Assembly: GCF_900105055.1 (NCBI RefSeq)
Contig: NZ_FNTA01000004.1
Location: forward strand, 6,355,501 to 6,419,500
Direction of reading: 5' to 3'
Length of the DNA: 64,000 nucleotides
DNA from: Amycolatopsis lurida
GTDB lineage: Bacteria; Actinomycetota; Actinomycetes; Mycobacteriales; Pseudonocardiaceae
The notes under the pieces are model-generated. The model worked only from the letters and a program-made list of their open reading frames with translations. It had not been told where the DNA came from and did no database searches. Shown here piece after piece: positions 53,087 through 62,137 of the stretch (positions are counted from its first letter, which is position 1; each line of letters opens with the position of its first letter). The position numbers and the translations under genes were made by a program.

Positions 53087-55254
53087 GCGCCCGGTTCGAT
53101 CGGCTCGCCGTCGCCGGGCTGCTCGGCGCGACGGGGGTCGCCGGGTTGCTGTTCGCGCCCGTGTTCGGCTGGGCGGAACTGCTCGTGCCGGTGCTCGTGG
53201 TCGTCCTGCTCGCGTACGGCTGCGTCGAACTGACCGCGAAGTTCCCCAAACTGACTCCTTACCGGCCTCTGCTCGTCGCGGTGCTCGGTCTGCTCGGGCT
53301 GGTCGAGACGGTGCTGACATCGACCACGCTCGCCGCGCTGCCGACCGGCGCTTCGGTGCGCGGCCTGGCGCGCGGCTTCACCGAGGGCTGGCGGCTCACG
53401 TTGCAGTCCACCTGGCCCGCGCTGCCGGTTCCCGAACAGCTGCTGTTCGTCCCGCTGTCGGTGCTGCTCGCCGTCGTGCTCGGGCTGGAACTACTGCTGC
53501 GCTTGAAGAAGCCGCTGGTGGCGCTCGTGCCCGGCCTGGCCGTCGCCGGGTTGGCGCAGGCGTATCAGGCCTTGACGGGACTCGTCGCGGTGGCGGCGGC
53601 GCTGGGGTTCGCGTTGCCCGCCGGGCTGCTGCTGTGGTCGGGGCGCCGTGTCCGGTCCGTGAGCCGGGCACCCGGCGTGCCGCGGTCCTGGCGGGTGACG
53701 GGGTCGGCGATCTGGCCCGCACTGTCCACTGTGGTCGCCCTGGTCGCCGGGTCGGTCGCGTTCGCCGCGCTCGATCCCGTCGGCCGCGATCCGCTGACGC
53801 TCAAGGACACCCAGGCCGCGCCGCCCCCGCGAAGCAGGGTCGGCAATCCGCTGGACGAGATCGCCCAGCGGCTCATCCGGCCCGGCGAGGAGGTGTTCCG
53901 TTACCGCGGCGAAACCCCGGTCGACCAGTGGCGCCTGATCGTGCTCAACGGTTTCGACGGCGCGAACTGGCTGTCCGATTCCCGGCTCCATCGGCTCGGG
54001 GCGGGTCTGGACGGCGCTCCCGGTGGTTCGGGAGGCAGCGCCGAACTCAAGGTGCGCGGGCTTTCGGGACCCTGGCTGCCGAGCCATCCGGATCTGACCG
54101 GGGTGGACGGCCTGACCCCGCTGGTGGACCAGGCCGCGGGCACGCTGATGCTGGAATCGCCGTCGGCCGCCTCGGTGCGGGACTACCGGCTCAGCTGGTC
54201 CTCACCCGAGGTCGATCTCGGTTCCGGTGAAGTCGACGCGCGCGCACCGGGCGGGCTCGGCGGACTCGGCGCGGTGCCGCCTGAAGTCGAGCAGGTGGCG
54301 AAGGACGCCGTGCGCGGACTGCGCCCGACATTCCAGTCCGCGTTGCAGCTGGAACGGTTCCTCAGCACGAACTACCAGGTCGCGACAGGTACGGAGGAAC
54401 TGCCGACCGGGCACGGCTGGCCACAGCTTCGGCATTTCCTGCTGGAAAGCAAGCGAGGGACGAGCGAGCAGTTCGCCGCCGCGTACGTGGTCTTGGCGCG
54501 GATGAACGGTATCCCGGCGCGACTCGTCGTCGGGTTCCGCGGTGCGGCCGAGAAGGACGGCGACATGCACGTCGTCCGGAACCGCGATGTCCTGGCGTGG
54601 CCCGAAGTCGCGGTCGCCGGGGCGGGCTGGGTCGCGCTCGACCCCACCGCCTCGGCAGTCGGGTCGAGCCGGAGCCAGGCGGGCCCCGGCAAGGCGGTCG
54701 CCAAGGCGAGGGCCCAGCTGCCCGCCGAGCAGCAACTGCGGTCGCCTCAGCTCCCGCCGGGCACGCAGCCCGACTCCGCCGAAGACCGGAGCGCGGAAGC
54801 GGGGGTGAGCTGGTGGTGGCCCGCCCTCGCCGGCGTGATCGTCCTTTTCGGACTCCTGTGGCTCGTGGGGGTTCCGGTGGCGAAGGCGGTCCGCGCAGGA
54901 CGACGCCGCCGCCGGACCGGCGAGGAAGGGGTGCTCGGCGCCTGGGACGAAATCCGCGACCGGCTGCGCGCGCACGGCGTGCCGTTCCGGATCGGGATGA
55001 CCCCGCGCGACCTCGCCGAAGCGGCCGGATCGCTTGCCGGGGCCGGGATCCGCGAGCCGGTCGCCAGGCTGGCCAAGGTGCTGGACGTGACGCTGTGGTC
55101 CGGCGTCCCGGTCGGCGACGGCGCGGTCCGGAAGGCGTGGCAGGAAGTCGGCGAGGTACGCCGGGGCCTGGCCGCCAGACCGTTCGCGGCTCGGGTGCTG
55201 GCGGCACTCGAGCCGCGAACCCTGGTGCCGGTCAAGGGGCGTAAAGAGGGCTGA
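53083..55254 (+). CDS. TgpA-like transglutaminase-fold membrane protein, catalytic residues lost
   Basis: 723 residues. About six helices at the front, a periplasmic domain with a transglutaminase core, another helix (WWPALAGVIVLFGLLWLVGV), and a DUF4129-like C-terminus. The usual active-site 'G-x-C-E' is KRGTSEQFAAAYV, so Ser replaces Cys. The usual 'D-A-H-A-W' is NRDVLAWPEV, so Leu replaces His. The following LDPT Asp remains. The protein is therefore probably a binding or scaffold version. ATG 53083 (GGGGAAGG upstream) overlaps the DUF58 stop. Confidence 0.85.
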   Translation: MSARFDRLAVAGLLGATGVAGLLFAPVFGWAELLVPVLVVVLLAYGCVELTAKFPKLTPYRPLLVAVLGLLGLVETVLTSTTLAALPTGASVRGLARGFTEGWRLTLQSTWPALPVPEQLLFVPLSVLLAVVLGLELLLRLKKPLVALVPGLAVAGLAQAYQALTGLVAVAAALGFALPAGLLLWSGRRVRSVSRAPGVPRSWRVTGSAIWPALSTVVALVAGSVAFAALDPVGRDPLTLKDTQAAPPPRSRVGNPLDEIAQRLIRPGEEVFRYRGETPVDQWRLIVLNGFDGANWLSDSRLHRLGAGLDGAPGGSGGSAELKVRGLSGPWLPSHPDLTGVDGLTPLVDQAAGTLMLESPSAASVRDYRLSWSSPEVDLGSGEVDARAPGGLGGLGAVPPEVEQVAKDAVRGLRPTFQSALQLERFLSTNYQVATGTEELPTGHGWPQLRHFLLESKRGTSEQFAAAYVVLARMNGIPARLVVGFRGAAEKDGDMHVVRNRDVLAWPEVAVAGAGWVALDPTASAVGSSRSQAGPGKAVAKARAQLPAEQQLRSPQLPPGTQPDSAEDRSAEAGVSWWWPALAGVIVLFGLLWLVGVPVAKAVRAGRRRRRTGEEGVLGAWDEIRDRLRAHGVPFRIGMTPRDLAEAAGSLAGAGIREPVARLAKVLDVTLWSGVPVGDGAVRKAWQEVGEVRRGLAARPFAARVLAALEPRTLVPVKGRKEG

Positions 55255-55257
55255 AGG

Positions 55258-55290
55258 GCGCTTTCCCCGCATGCCATGGGGGGAAAGCGC
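55258..55290 (+). terminator. Hairpin after the transglutaminase-fold gene
   Basis: GCGCTTTCCCC pairs with GGGGAAAGCGC (11 bases) across an 11-base loop, starting 4 bases past the stop. It has no T run. The IS30 element starts directly after it. Confidence 0.6.
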
Positions 55291-56377
55291 GGCGGTCTCA
55301 ATCGGTTGTTGCAAGTAGTGGCGGCTGATAGGGAGGTCGTCATGCCAGGAGCCCCGTTGACGCGCGAGGAGCGGGAGAAGATCCAGAATGGTCTGGATCA
55401 AGGTCTTACCCAGGACGCGGTGGCGAAGGTTCTGGGTAAGTCACCCTCGACGATTTCACGAGAAGTACGCCGCGGTGGTGGGCCGCGGTGTTCCAGGCCC
55501 GGAAGCAAGGTCAATGGCCGGCCTCGCCGTTATCGGGCCGACCGAGCCCAGCGCCTGGCCGTCGAACGCGGCCGGCGCCCGAAAGCCCATCTGCTGGCCG
55601 GTGAGTTGGCGGCGGTGGTGACCGGTCTGCTGGAAGCAGACTGGTCACCCCGGCTGATCTCCCTGATGTTGCCGACGCTGTTCCCCGACGATCAGGCTAT
55701 GCGGGTGAGTCACGAGACGATCTACCTGTCACTGTTCATCCAGACTCGTGGTGAACTGCGCAACGAACTCACCGAGCACCTGCGGTCAGGCCGTGACCAG
55801 CGCCGGTCACGCACCAGCACCTCCAGCCGCCGCCAGGGCCGGATAACCGGGATGACCCCGATCAGTGAACGCCCCGCCGAGGCCGCCGACCGGGCAGTGC
55901 CCGGGCACTGGGAAGGCGATCTGATCCTCGGGGCAGTCGGCCAGGGCGCGGTCATCACCCTGGTCGAACGCCACTCCCGATTCGTGTTGCTGGCCCCCCT
56001 GCCCGACACACACAAGGCCGTCGAAGTCCGGGAACTGCTCACCAGCATGATCACTACCCTGCCCACCGAACTGAAACGGTCGCTGACCTGGGACCAGGGC
56101 AACGAAATGGCCCAGCACGCCCAGTTCACCCTGGACACCGGCCTGCAGGTCTACTTCTGCAACCCACACAGCCCCTGGGAACGCGGCAGCAACGAGAACA
56201 CCAACGGCCTGCTACGCCAGTACTGGCCCAAAAGCTCAGACCTGCGCCACCTCACCCAAACCCACTGCGACGCGATCGCCCTACGCCTCAACACCCGACC
56301 ACGCCCTACACTCGGCCTCCTCACACCAGCACAAGCACTCGACAAAGCACTACTTGCAACAACCAGTTGAAACCGCC
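55291..56377 (+). mobile_element. IS30-family insertion sequence, intact
   Basis: 1087 bases. Terminal inverted repeats at 55291-55320 and 56348-56377 match at 27 of 30 positions, and the inner 17 (GGTTGTTGCAAGTAGTG) are perfect. A single transposase gene fills it. I could not define a clear direct target repeat. It lies beside the 55258-55290 hairpin in the space between the MoxR-type operon and the kinase-like gene, and leaves both genes whole. Confidence 0.9.
55342..56370 (+). CDS. IS30-family transposase
   Basis: 342 residues. An HTH region (REKIQNGLDQGLTQDAVAKV, GKSPSTISREVRR) binds the ends. The DDE catalytic core shows HWEGDLILG, LTWDQGNEM and WERGSNENTNGLLRQYWPK (D, D, E). The frame is complete and the last codons lie inside the right inverted repeat, as usual in IS30. 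ATG 55342 has GGGAGG 6 bases upstream. Confidence 0.93.
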   Translation: MPGAPLTREEREKIQNGLDQGLTQDAVAKVLGKSPSTISREVRRGGGPRCSRPGSKVNGRPRRYRADRAQRLAVERGRRPKAHLLAGELAAVVTGLLEADWSPRLISLMLPTLFPDDQAMRVSHETIYLSLFIQTRGELRNELTEHLRSGRDQRRSRTSTSSRRQGRITGMTPISERPAEAADRAVPGHWEGDLILGAVGQGAVITLVERHSRFVLLAPLPDTHKAVEVRELLTSMITTLPTELKRSLTWDQGNEMAQHAQFTLDTGLQVYFCNPHSPWERGSNENTNGLLRQYWPKSSDLRHLTQTHCDAIALRLNTRPRPTLGLLTPAQALDKALLATTS

Positions 56378-56418
56378 CGCCCTTCACCGCGTCCTATGCA
56401 GGGAAAGTCCCCTTCAGC

Positions 56419-57822
56419 TCACGGGTTGCAGCGGGCGCCGCGGATCGAGACCGGTTCGGTGGTGTAGATGTGGCGGCCGTCGGTCGCCCTGAGCTGGAAG
56501 CAGTACCGGCGGGCCGGGTCGACGGGGACCTCGAGGCTGCGTTGGCGGTGGGCGACGAGTTGTTTCGTCTCGAGCCGCTCGCCCGCCATGATCACGACGA
56601 AGTCCAGTTCGCCTTCCGCGGTCCAGGTCAGCTGCACGTGATCGCTCTGGTCGCGCGGCGGGGCGAGCGCCAGTTTGACGTCCGGCGCCGGAGCGGAAAC
56701 CGGTGCGGGCGGCGGGATCGCGGCCGCGACCGGGACGGCCTGCCCGCCGATCTCCGCCGGGCCGAGGATCAGCGGCACCACGGCCAGCCCGGCGGCGAGC
56801 ACGCCGGCGCCCGCCAGCGCGACGGGCTTCCAGGGAAGCCGTCGCTCGGCTTTGAGCGGGCCGCTGAACTCGCGGATCAGGGTCCGGCCGCCTGAGGGCG
56901 GCGCCTGCACCACCTGGACCGGCGACGGGGCGGCGGGTGGCTGCTGGACCACGGCGAAGTCGTCGAACTCGACCTCGGCGTCGTCTTCGGCCGGAACGTC
57001 GACGGGTTCCCCGGTGACGACTTCGCCACCGGGCTGGCGCAGCTTCGTGAACAGCCGCGCCAGGGACGCGACGTCCTGCGGCCGATCGGCCGGTTCCTTG
57101 GCCAGCAACCGGAGGATCGTGGCGGAAAGCTCCCTCGGGACGCCAGGATCCTGGATCGGCGCGACCGGTTCCCGCAGCACCTGGAGGATCCGTTCGCCGG
57201 GCTGTTGCCCGGTGTGCCGGGGAAAGGGCGGTGTGCCGGTCAACGCGGCGTAGAGCACCGCACCGAGTCCATAAAGGTCGGACGCGGGGGAAAGCGTGTC
57301 GTCGCGCAGGGTTTCCGGCGCGGTGTACTCGACCGCGTACATCGGGTCGCGCGGGAAACGCCGCCGCAGGGCGACCCCGAAGTCGGCGAGCACGAACTCG
57401 CCGGAGGCGCGGTACAGCACGTTGTGCGGGCTCACCCCACCGTGCACGACGTCCGCGCCGTGTGCCGCGGCGAGCGCCGACGCGATCGAGGCACCGAGGG
57501 CGAGCACGTCGGGAACACCCAGCCTGGCACCGGAATCCAGCAGACCGGCGAGTGAACCAGGGCACAGTTCGCGGCGGACACCGGATCGGCCACCCGCGTC
57601 GGTCAGGACGTCTTCGATCTGCAGCAGCGAGCGCGTCGCGCGCACGGCGGCCAGCGCCTTCCGCTCGCGGTCCAGCCACGCGGCGGTCTCGCGGTCGAAG
57701 GCGCCGGGGAACATCTTGATCGCGAAGTCGTTGCCCGTGGCGGGATCCCGGCCCGCGTAGACGGTGGCGATGGGGCCCTGGGCGAGCAGCCTCGGTCCGC
57801 CGACTCCTGTCTCGATGCTCAT
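56419..57822 (-). CDS. Ser/Thr kinase-like membrane protein, probable pseudokinase
   Basis: 467 residues. Kinase fold at about 10-270: the glycine loop is degenerate (LLAQGPIATVYAG), the ATP lysine remains (FAIKMF), the catalytic loop reads VVHGGVSPHNVL (H-R-D replaced by H-G-G), and LADFG is kept. The catalytic Asp is thus missing. A transmembrane helix (VALAGAGVLAAGLAVVPLIL) leads to an outer ~110-residue beta domain (HVQLTWTAEGELDFVVIMAG). It is divergent from eccD, 102 bases apart, so it may bind substrates or regulate the ESX machine without phosphorylating. Confidence 0.82.
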   Translation of the reverse strand: MSIETGVGGPRLLAQGPIATVYAGRDPATGNDFAIKMFPGAFDRETAAWLDRERKALAAVRATRSLLQIEDVLTDAGGRSGVRRELCPGSLAGLLDSGARLGVPDVLALGASIASALAAAHGADVVHGGVSPHNVLYRASGEFVLADFGVALRRRFPRDPMYAVEYTAPETLRDDTLSPASDLYGLGAVLYAALTGTPPFPRHTGQQPGERILQVLREPVAPIQDPGVPRELSATILRLLAKEPADRPQDVASLARLFTKLRQPGGEVVTGEPVDVPAEDDAEVEFDDFAVVQQPPAAPSPVQVVQAPPSGGRTLIREFSGPLKAERRLPWKPVALAGAGVLAAGLAVVPLILGPAEIGGQAVPVAAAIPPPAPVSAPAPDVKLALAPPRDQSDHVQLTWTAEGELDFVVIMAGERLETKQLVAHRQRSLEVPVDPARRYCFQLRATDGRHIYTTEPVSIRGARCNP

Positions 57823-57924
57823 GACCCCATTGTCGCGCAAGAAGACCGGATCCGGAGCACTTTCCCGGCGGCAGGTTCCTGCCGCGAGTGCCCGGCGGGC
57901 GGGTCGCTGGCCGACCCTTTTCCC

Positions 57925-59307
57925 ATGCAGACTGCCGGCCTGGTCAGGGTCACCATCACCACTCCGCACCGGCGCATCGACATGGCGCTGCCGGAACACG
58001 CGTCCGTCGCCGAAATCCTCCCCGGCCTGCTCGCGCGGGCGGGCGAGGGAATGGCGGACGACGGGGTCGCCGGCGGCGGCTGGCAGTTGCGCCGCGCCGA
58101 CGGGACACCCTTCGATCTGGACCGGACGCTGGGCGCGCACCGCGTCCGGGACGGGGAGATCCTCCATCTGACACCGCGCCGCGCCGAATGGCCGGAGCCC
58201 GAGTACGACGACCTGGTGGACGCGATCGCCACCGGTTCCGGCCGCACCGGCAAGGCCTGGGGGCCGCGGCACACGCGGCAGGCCGGACTCGCCGTCGGCG
58301 GGGTGGCGCTGTCCTTCGGTCTGCTCGCCGTACTGCGCGCCGGTCCGCCGTGGACGTCACCGGCGTCCTGGGCGCTGGCGGTCTCCGCGCTGCTCCTGGC
58401 CGCGGGTGTCCTGCTCGCACGGGCGCTGCGCGACGCCGGTGCCGGGGCGGTGCTCGCCGCCGTCGCGCTTCCGTTCGCCTTCACCGGCGGCGGTCTCCTG
58501 CTGGCGGGCGACGACCCGATCGGCGCGCTGTCGGCCGGTCATCTGCTGCTCGCGAGCGCGGCGTTGCTGCTCGCGGCCGTCATCGGCCACCTCGGAGTGA
58601 TCGCCGCGCCCGAACTGTTCGCCGGCGCCGCCACCGTCGGCGTGCTCGGTGTACTCGGCGGCTGGCTGGCCACCTTCGACGACCTGGCGGGGTACCGGTC
58701 GGCGGCCGTGCTCGGTGGCGGGGTCCTCGTGCTCTCGACCACGTTCGCGCCGCTGGCGCTGCGACTCGGCCGGGTACCGATGCCGGTGCTGCCGCGGTCC
58801 ACCGCGGACCTGGTCCGCGATGATCCCCAGCCGCCGCTCGATCTCGTGCACGCCGCCGTCGCCAGGGCGGACGCGCTGCTCACCGGGATGCTGGGCGGCG
58901 CGGCGATCGTCGTCATGTACTGCCAGCTGCAGCTGATCCGCAGCGACAGCGAGGCCGCGGTCGTGCTCGTCGCCCTGCTCGCGGCCGGTTTCCTGGTGCG
59001 GGCGCGGTTGTACCCGATCCTGCGGCAGCGGCTGCTGGTGCTGGTGACCGGGATCTTCGGCGCCGGCTGCCTGCTGGCCGGCCCGCTCATGGCGGACCGT
59101 TCGCTGCTGCTCGTCCTGGCCGGACCGCTGTCCTTGGCGGTGGCGGCGGGCGTGATCGCTTCCGGTGTCGTGCTGAGCACCCGCGCCGCCAATCCGTATC
59201 TCGGCCGGATCGCCGAATACTTCGAGATCCTGCTGACGATCGCCGTCGTCCCGGTGGCTTGTTCGGTGCTCGGGCTGTACGGCTACGTGCGCGGGCTGGG
59301 GGGCTGA
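57925..59307 (+). CDS. eccD: Type VII secretion protein EccD
   Basis: 460 residues: an N-terminal ubiquitin-like domain (about 5-85, including LVRVTITTPHRRIDMALPEH) and about eleven transmembrane helices, ending LGLYGYVRGLGG. EccD forms the membrane vestibule of the ESX complex. It is followed 4 bases later by eccB. Confidence 0.9.
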   Translation: MQTAGLVRVTITTPHRRIDMALPEHASVAEILPGLLARAGEGMADDGVAGGGWQLRRADGTPFDLDRTLGAHRVRDGEILHLTPRRAEWPEPEYDDLVDAIATGSGRTGKAWGPRHTRQAGLAVGGVALSFGLLAVLRAGPPWTSPASWALAVSALLLAAGVLLARALRDAGAGAVLAAVALPFAFTGGGLLLAGDDPIGALSAGHLLLASAALLLAAVIGHLGVIAAPELFAGAATVGVLGVLGGWLATFDDLAGYRSAAVLGGGVLVLSTTFAPLALRLGRVPMPVLPRSTADLVRDDPQPPLDLVHAAVARADALLTGMLGGAAIVVMYCQLQLIRSDSEAAVVLVALLAAGFLVRARLYPILRQRLLVLVTGIFGAGCLLAGPLMADRSLLLVLAGPLSLAVAAGVIASGVVLSTRAANPYLGRIAEYFEILLTIAVVPVACSVLGLYGYVRGLGG

Positions 59308-59311
59308 AACC

Positions 59312-60745
59312 ATGGCGTCCAAACGGGATCAACTGCAGGCGTACCAATTCCTGGTGCAGCGCGCCATCTCCGCGCTCGTGACGAGGGAGACCGACCCGGA
59401 GCAGCCGCCGTTCCGGCGGCCGTCCGGTGCCGCGTTCGCCAGTGTCGCGTTGGCGATCGTGGCGCTGGCGTGCGTCGGGGTCTACGGGATGATCGTGCCC
59501 GGCGGGAACAACGCCTGGCGCAAGAACGCGGCCGTCATCGTGGAGAAGGAGAGCGGGACGCGGTACGTCTACCTGGACGAACGGCTGCACCCCGTCGCGA
59601 ACTACGCGTCCGCGCTGTTGCTGCTCGGCGAACACGGCACCACGGAAAGGGTTTCGCGCGACTCGCTCGCCGGAGTCCCGCGAGGACCCCGGATCGGCAT
59701 CGCCGACGCGCCGGACGGCCTGCCCGGCCCCGAAAAGCTGCTCACCGGATCGTGGTCGCTGTGCTCGGCGCCCGCGAGCGACCTGGCGGGCAGCCGGATC
59801 GAGGAATCGGTCCTGCTGGCTGGCGCGTCGCCGTCGGGCGGCGCGGAACTGGGAGACCAGGCGCTGCTGGTGGAATCGACGTCGACCGGTGACCGGTTCG
59901 TCGTGTGGCGCGGGCACCGGCACCGGATCACCGACTACGGCGCCGTCGGCACCGGGCTCGCGCTGACCGCCGAGCCGTGGGCGCGGGTGGGCCGGGCGTG
60001 GCTCGACGTGCTCCCGGAAGGCACGCCGATCGGCCCGCTGCCGGTGGCGGCCGCGGGCGAGGTGTCCACCGCGGTGCCCGGCCGGACCGACATCCGGAAC
60101 GGGATGCTGCTGATGGTGCAGACCTCCGGCGGCGGGCAGCAGCACTACCTCGCCGAGCGGGATGCCTTGCGCCCCATCACCGAACTGCAGTACGACGTCC
60201 AGCGCGCGAGCGCCCAGATGCTCGCCGCCTATCCCGGTGCCGAACCGAAGACCGTGCCGTTGCCGCCTTCGCTGGCGACCATGTCCCGGCAGCTGGACCC
60301 GGTCCGCGCCGACGCGGGCACCGCGCCCGCGACCCGTCCGGCCATCGCGCGCCTGCGCGACCAGGACGCCACCGTGTGCGCCACCTTCGGCGACGGCTCC
60401 GCGGCCCCCGCGCTGACCGTCGACCCCGCCATGCCCGCCGCGGACCCGATGTCCACCACCGCCCGCCGGACCGCCACCGGGACCCCGCTCGCGGACCGCG
60501 TCCACGTGCCGCCCGGCAGCGCGATCGTCGTCGAGGCGATGCCTTCCGCGCAGGCTCCGGCCGGGACGCTGACCGTCGTGACCGACATGGGGCGCCGCTA
60601 CCCGCTGGCTTCACCCGACGTGCTGAAGATGCTCGGCTACCCGTCGGCGCGCCCGGTGCGCCTTCCTGCCGGTTTGGTCGCGCGGCTGCCCGAAGGCCCG
60701 AGCCTCGACCCGGCCGCCGCGCGGCGCCAGACCCTGGGCGGCTGA
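59312..60745 (+). CDS. eccB: Type VII secretion protein EccB
   Basis: 477 residues. The N-terminal cytoplasmic segment (SKRDQLQAYQFLVQRAISAL) is the family hallmark. One helix follows (about 40-60, ASVALAIVALACVGVYGMI), then the periplasmic repeat domain (RYVYLDERLHPVANYASALL). EccB ties the ESX complex together on the outer face. It ends the plus-strand part of the locus. Confidence 0.92.
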   Translation: MASKRDQLQAYQFLVQRAISALVTRETDPEQPPFRRPSGAAFASVALAIVALACVGVYGMIVPGGNNAWRKNAAVIVEKESGTRYVYLDERLHPVANYASALLLLGEHGTTERVSRDSLAGVPRGPRIGIADAPDGLPGPEKLLTGSWSLCSAPASDLAGSRIEESVLLAGASPSGGAELGDQALLVESTSTGDRFVVWRGHRHRITDYGAVGTGLALTAEPWARVGRAWLDVLPEGTPIGPLPVAAAGEVSTAVPGRTDIRNGMLLMVQTSGGGQQHYLAERDALRPITELQYDVQRASAQMLAAYPGAEPKTVPLPPSLATMSRQLDPVRADAGTAPATRPAIARLRDQDATVCATFGDGSAAPALTVDPAMPAADPMSTTARRTATGTPLADRVHVPPGSAIVVEAMPSAQAPAGTLTVVTDMGRRYPLASPDVLKMLGYPSARPVRLPAGLVARLPEGPSLDPAAARRQTLGG

Positions 60746-60765
60746 CCGGCATTCGCGTGTCCCTG

Positions 60766-60829
60766 GGCGTAACTCGCGTGTTCGGAGGCGTAACTCACGA
60801 GTTACGCCTCCAAACACGCGAGTTACGCC
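60766..60829. repeat. Long hairpin (GGCGTAACTCGCG family)
   Basis: Arms 60766-60796 and 60799-60829: 31 paired positions with one mismatch and a 2-base loop, built from nested copies of GGCGTAACTC. It lies between the convergent eccB and PPE-like genes. Confidence 0.9.
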
Positions 60830-60860
60830 TTCAAGCACGCCATCGCAAGGCGTCGAAACG

Positions 60861-60911
60861 ACGTGAAGGCCCCCTTCACTGCGTCCAGCGCAGTGAAGGG
60901 GGCCTTCACGT
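60861..60911. repeat. Perfect hairpin repeat (GTGAAGGCC family)
   Basis: Arms 60861-60883 and 60889-60911 pair perfectly over 23 bases with a TCCAG loop. Second member of the family at 46342-46392. It stands 9 bases before the stop of the minus-strand PPE-like gene and probably terminates both convergent transcripts. Confidence 0.9.
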
Positions 60912-60920
60912 ACAAGCGGT

Positions 60921-62126
60921 TCAGCGGGAGGTCGGCCGCCAGAGGTCTTCGTCGAGCATCTGCACCGAACCCGACTCCGACTCACCCGGCCGGCGACCGC
61001 GCGCCAGTGTGAACCCGGCGTCGGGATTGCCGTTGGCGGCCCGGCCGCGCAGCTTCGCCGGGACGCCGTCGCTACCGCCGGAGGACGTCCTGCGCGACGC
61101 ACCGTTCCGTCCCGTCGGCTGGTCGCTCGCGCCGGGGCGCAGCGTGCCCGCCGTGGACTGCCCACCCGCGCTGGGCGGCATCATCGGCGACATCGGGCTG
61201 GCGCTCGCCTTCGCGCCGGACGACGCGGCGGTGCCCGGAAGGACCTCGGACGCGAGACTGGGTGCCTTCTTCGCCCCGACCGGCTTGGCCGCCACCGGTA
61301 GCCCGGCCATACCGCCCGCGACGCCGAAACCACCCAGCAATCCCGCCGAGACCGGCGCGGAGCCGGAACCACCGGGTAACCCTCCGAGCGGGGAGAGCGC
61401 GTTCGCCGAAGGCGGCAGCGGAGCGAGGCCGGCGAGCGAAACACCGGAGGAGCCGTCGTAGCCGGGAATTTCCGGGAGGGAGACGTCCGGGCTGCCGCCG
61501 CCGGCACCCAGTGACTCGCCCAGCCCTTGGAATTCATTCAGCGTGTCCATGCCGGCCTGGGCGGCCGCGATGAAATCGGCCGGGGTGTTGCCTTCGGCGG
61601 AAGGGGCGGCCGTCGGCACCATATGGTCGGGCGACTTGATCCCGGACGCTTCGACCACCTGCAGCATCGACAGGTCGAACTCCCCGCCGAGCTGGGTCAT
61701 CTTGCTCCCGGCGGCCTGCTGGATGGCCAGGGCTTCCATGGCGGCGAACGGATTGAGGAGCGACGCCGCGACGGCCGCCGAGTACGCGGCCTCCATCCCC
61801 AGCATCGTCGCGTGCGTCTCCGTGATCCCGGACGCCAGCGTCGTCAAGGTCTCCGCGGGTTTGGCCAGGTCGATGCGGTCTCCCCAGAATTTCAGCTCGG
61901 CGGCCGAGCGCTCCATCTTCTCCTGCAGCTGGCGGCCGTTGTTGTCCGTCCATTCAGGAGTGAGCTCGCTGATCCTGCTGTTGAGCTGTACCTGCGCTTC
62001 CTCGATCCACGCCCGTGCTTCGGTCCACATCCTCGCCGCGTCGTGAAGGGCGGAAACGTTCGCGAACTCGGCCCGGATCATCCCCATGAGAACTTCCATG
62101 GGGAACGCGTTGTAAACGGCGGTCAT
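60921..62126 (-). CDS. PPE/WXG-like ESX substrate (1)
   Basis: 401 residues. Helical N-terminal ~190 residues with a WxDxxG motif (PEWTDNNGRQLQEKMERS). Then an Ala/Gly/Pro/Ser-rich region and a C-terminal tail GSVQMLDEDLWRPTSR. The layout is that of PPE-like type VII substrates in Pseudonocardiaceae. The tail motif recurs in the third gene of this set. Start MTAVYNAF at ATG 62126. Confidence 0.75.
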   Translation of the reverse strand: MTAVYNAFPMEVLMGMIRAEFANVSALHDAARMWTEARAWIEEAQVQLNSRISELTPEWTDNNGRQLQEKMERSAAELKFWGDRIDLAKPAETLTTLASGITETHATMLGMEAAYSAAVAASLLNPFAAMEALAIQQAAGSKMTQLGGEFDLSMLQVVEASGIKSPDHMVPTAAPSAEGNTPADFIAAAQAGMDTLNEFQGLGESLGAGGGSPDVSLPEIPGYDGSSGVSLAGLAPLPPSANALSPLGGLPGGSGSAPVSAGLLGGFGVAGGMAGLPVAAKPVGAKKAPSLASEVLPGTAASSGAKASASPMSPMMPPSAGGQSTAGTLRPGASDQPTGRNGASRRTSSGGSDGVPAKLRGRAANGNPDAGFTLARGRRPGESESGSVQMLDEDLWRPTSR

Positions 62127-62137
62127 GGTTCGGCTCC

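Noticed and set aside
60766..60911. Repeated GGCGTAACTC and GTGAAGGCC units considered as a CRISPR array
   Set aside because: They are arms of two hairpins with 2- and 5-base loops, not repeats around unique spacers.
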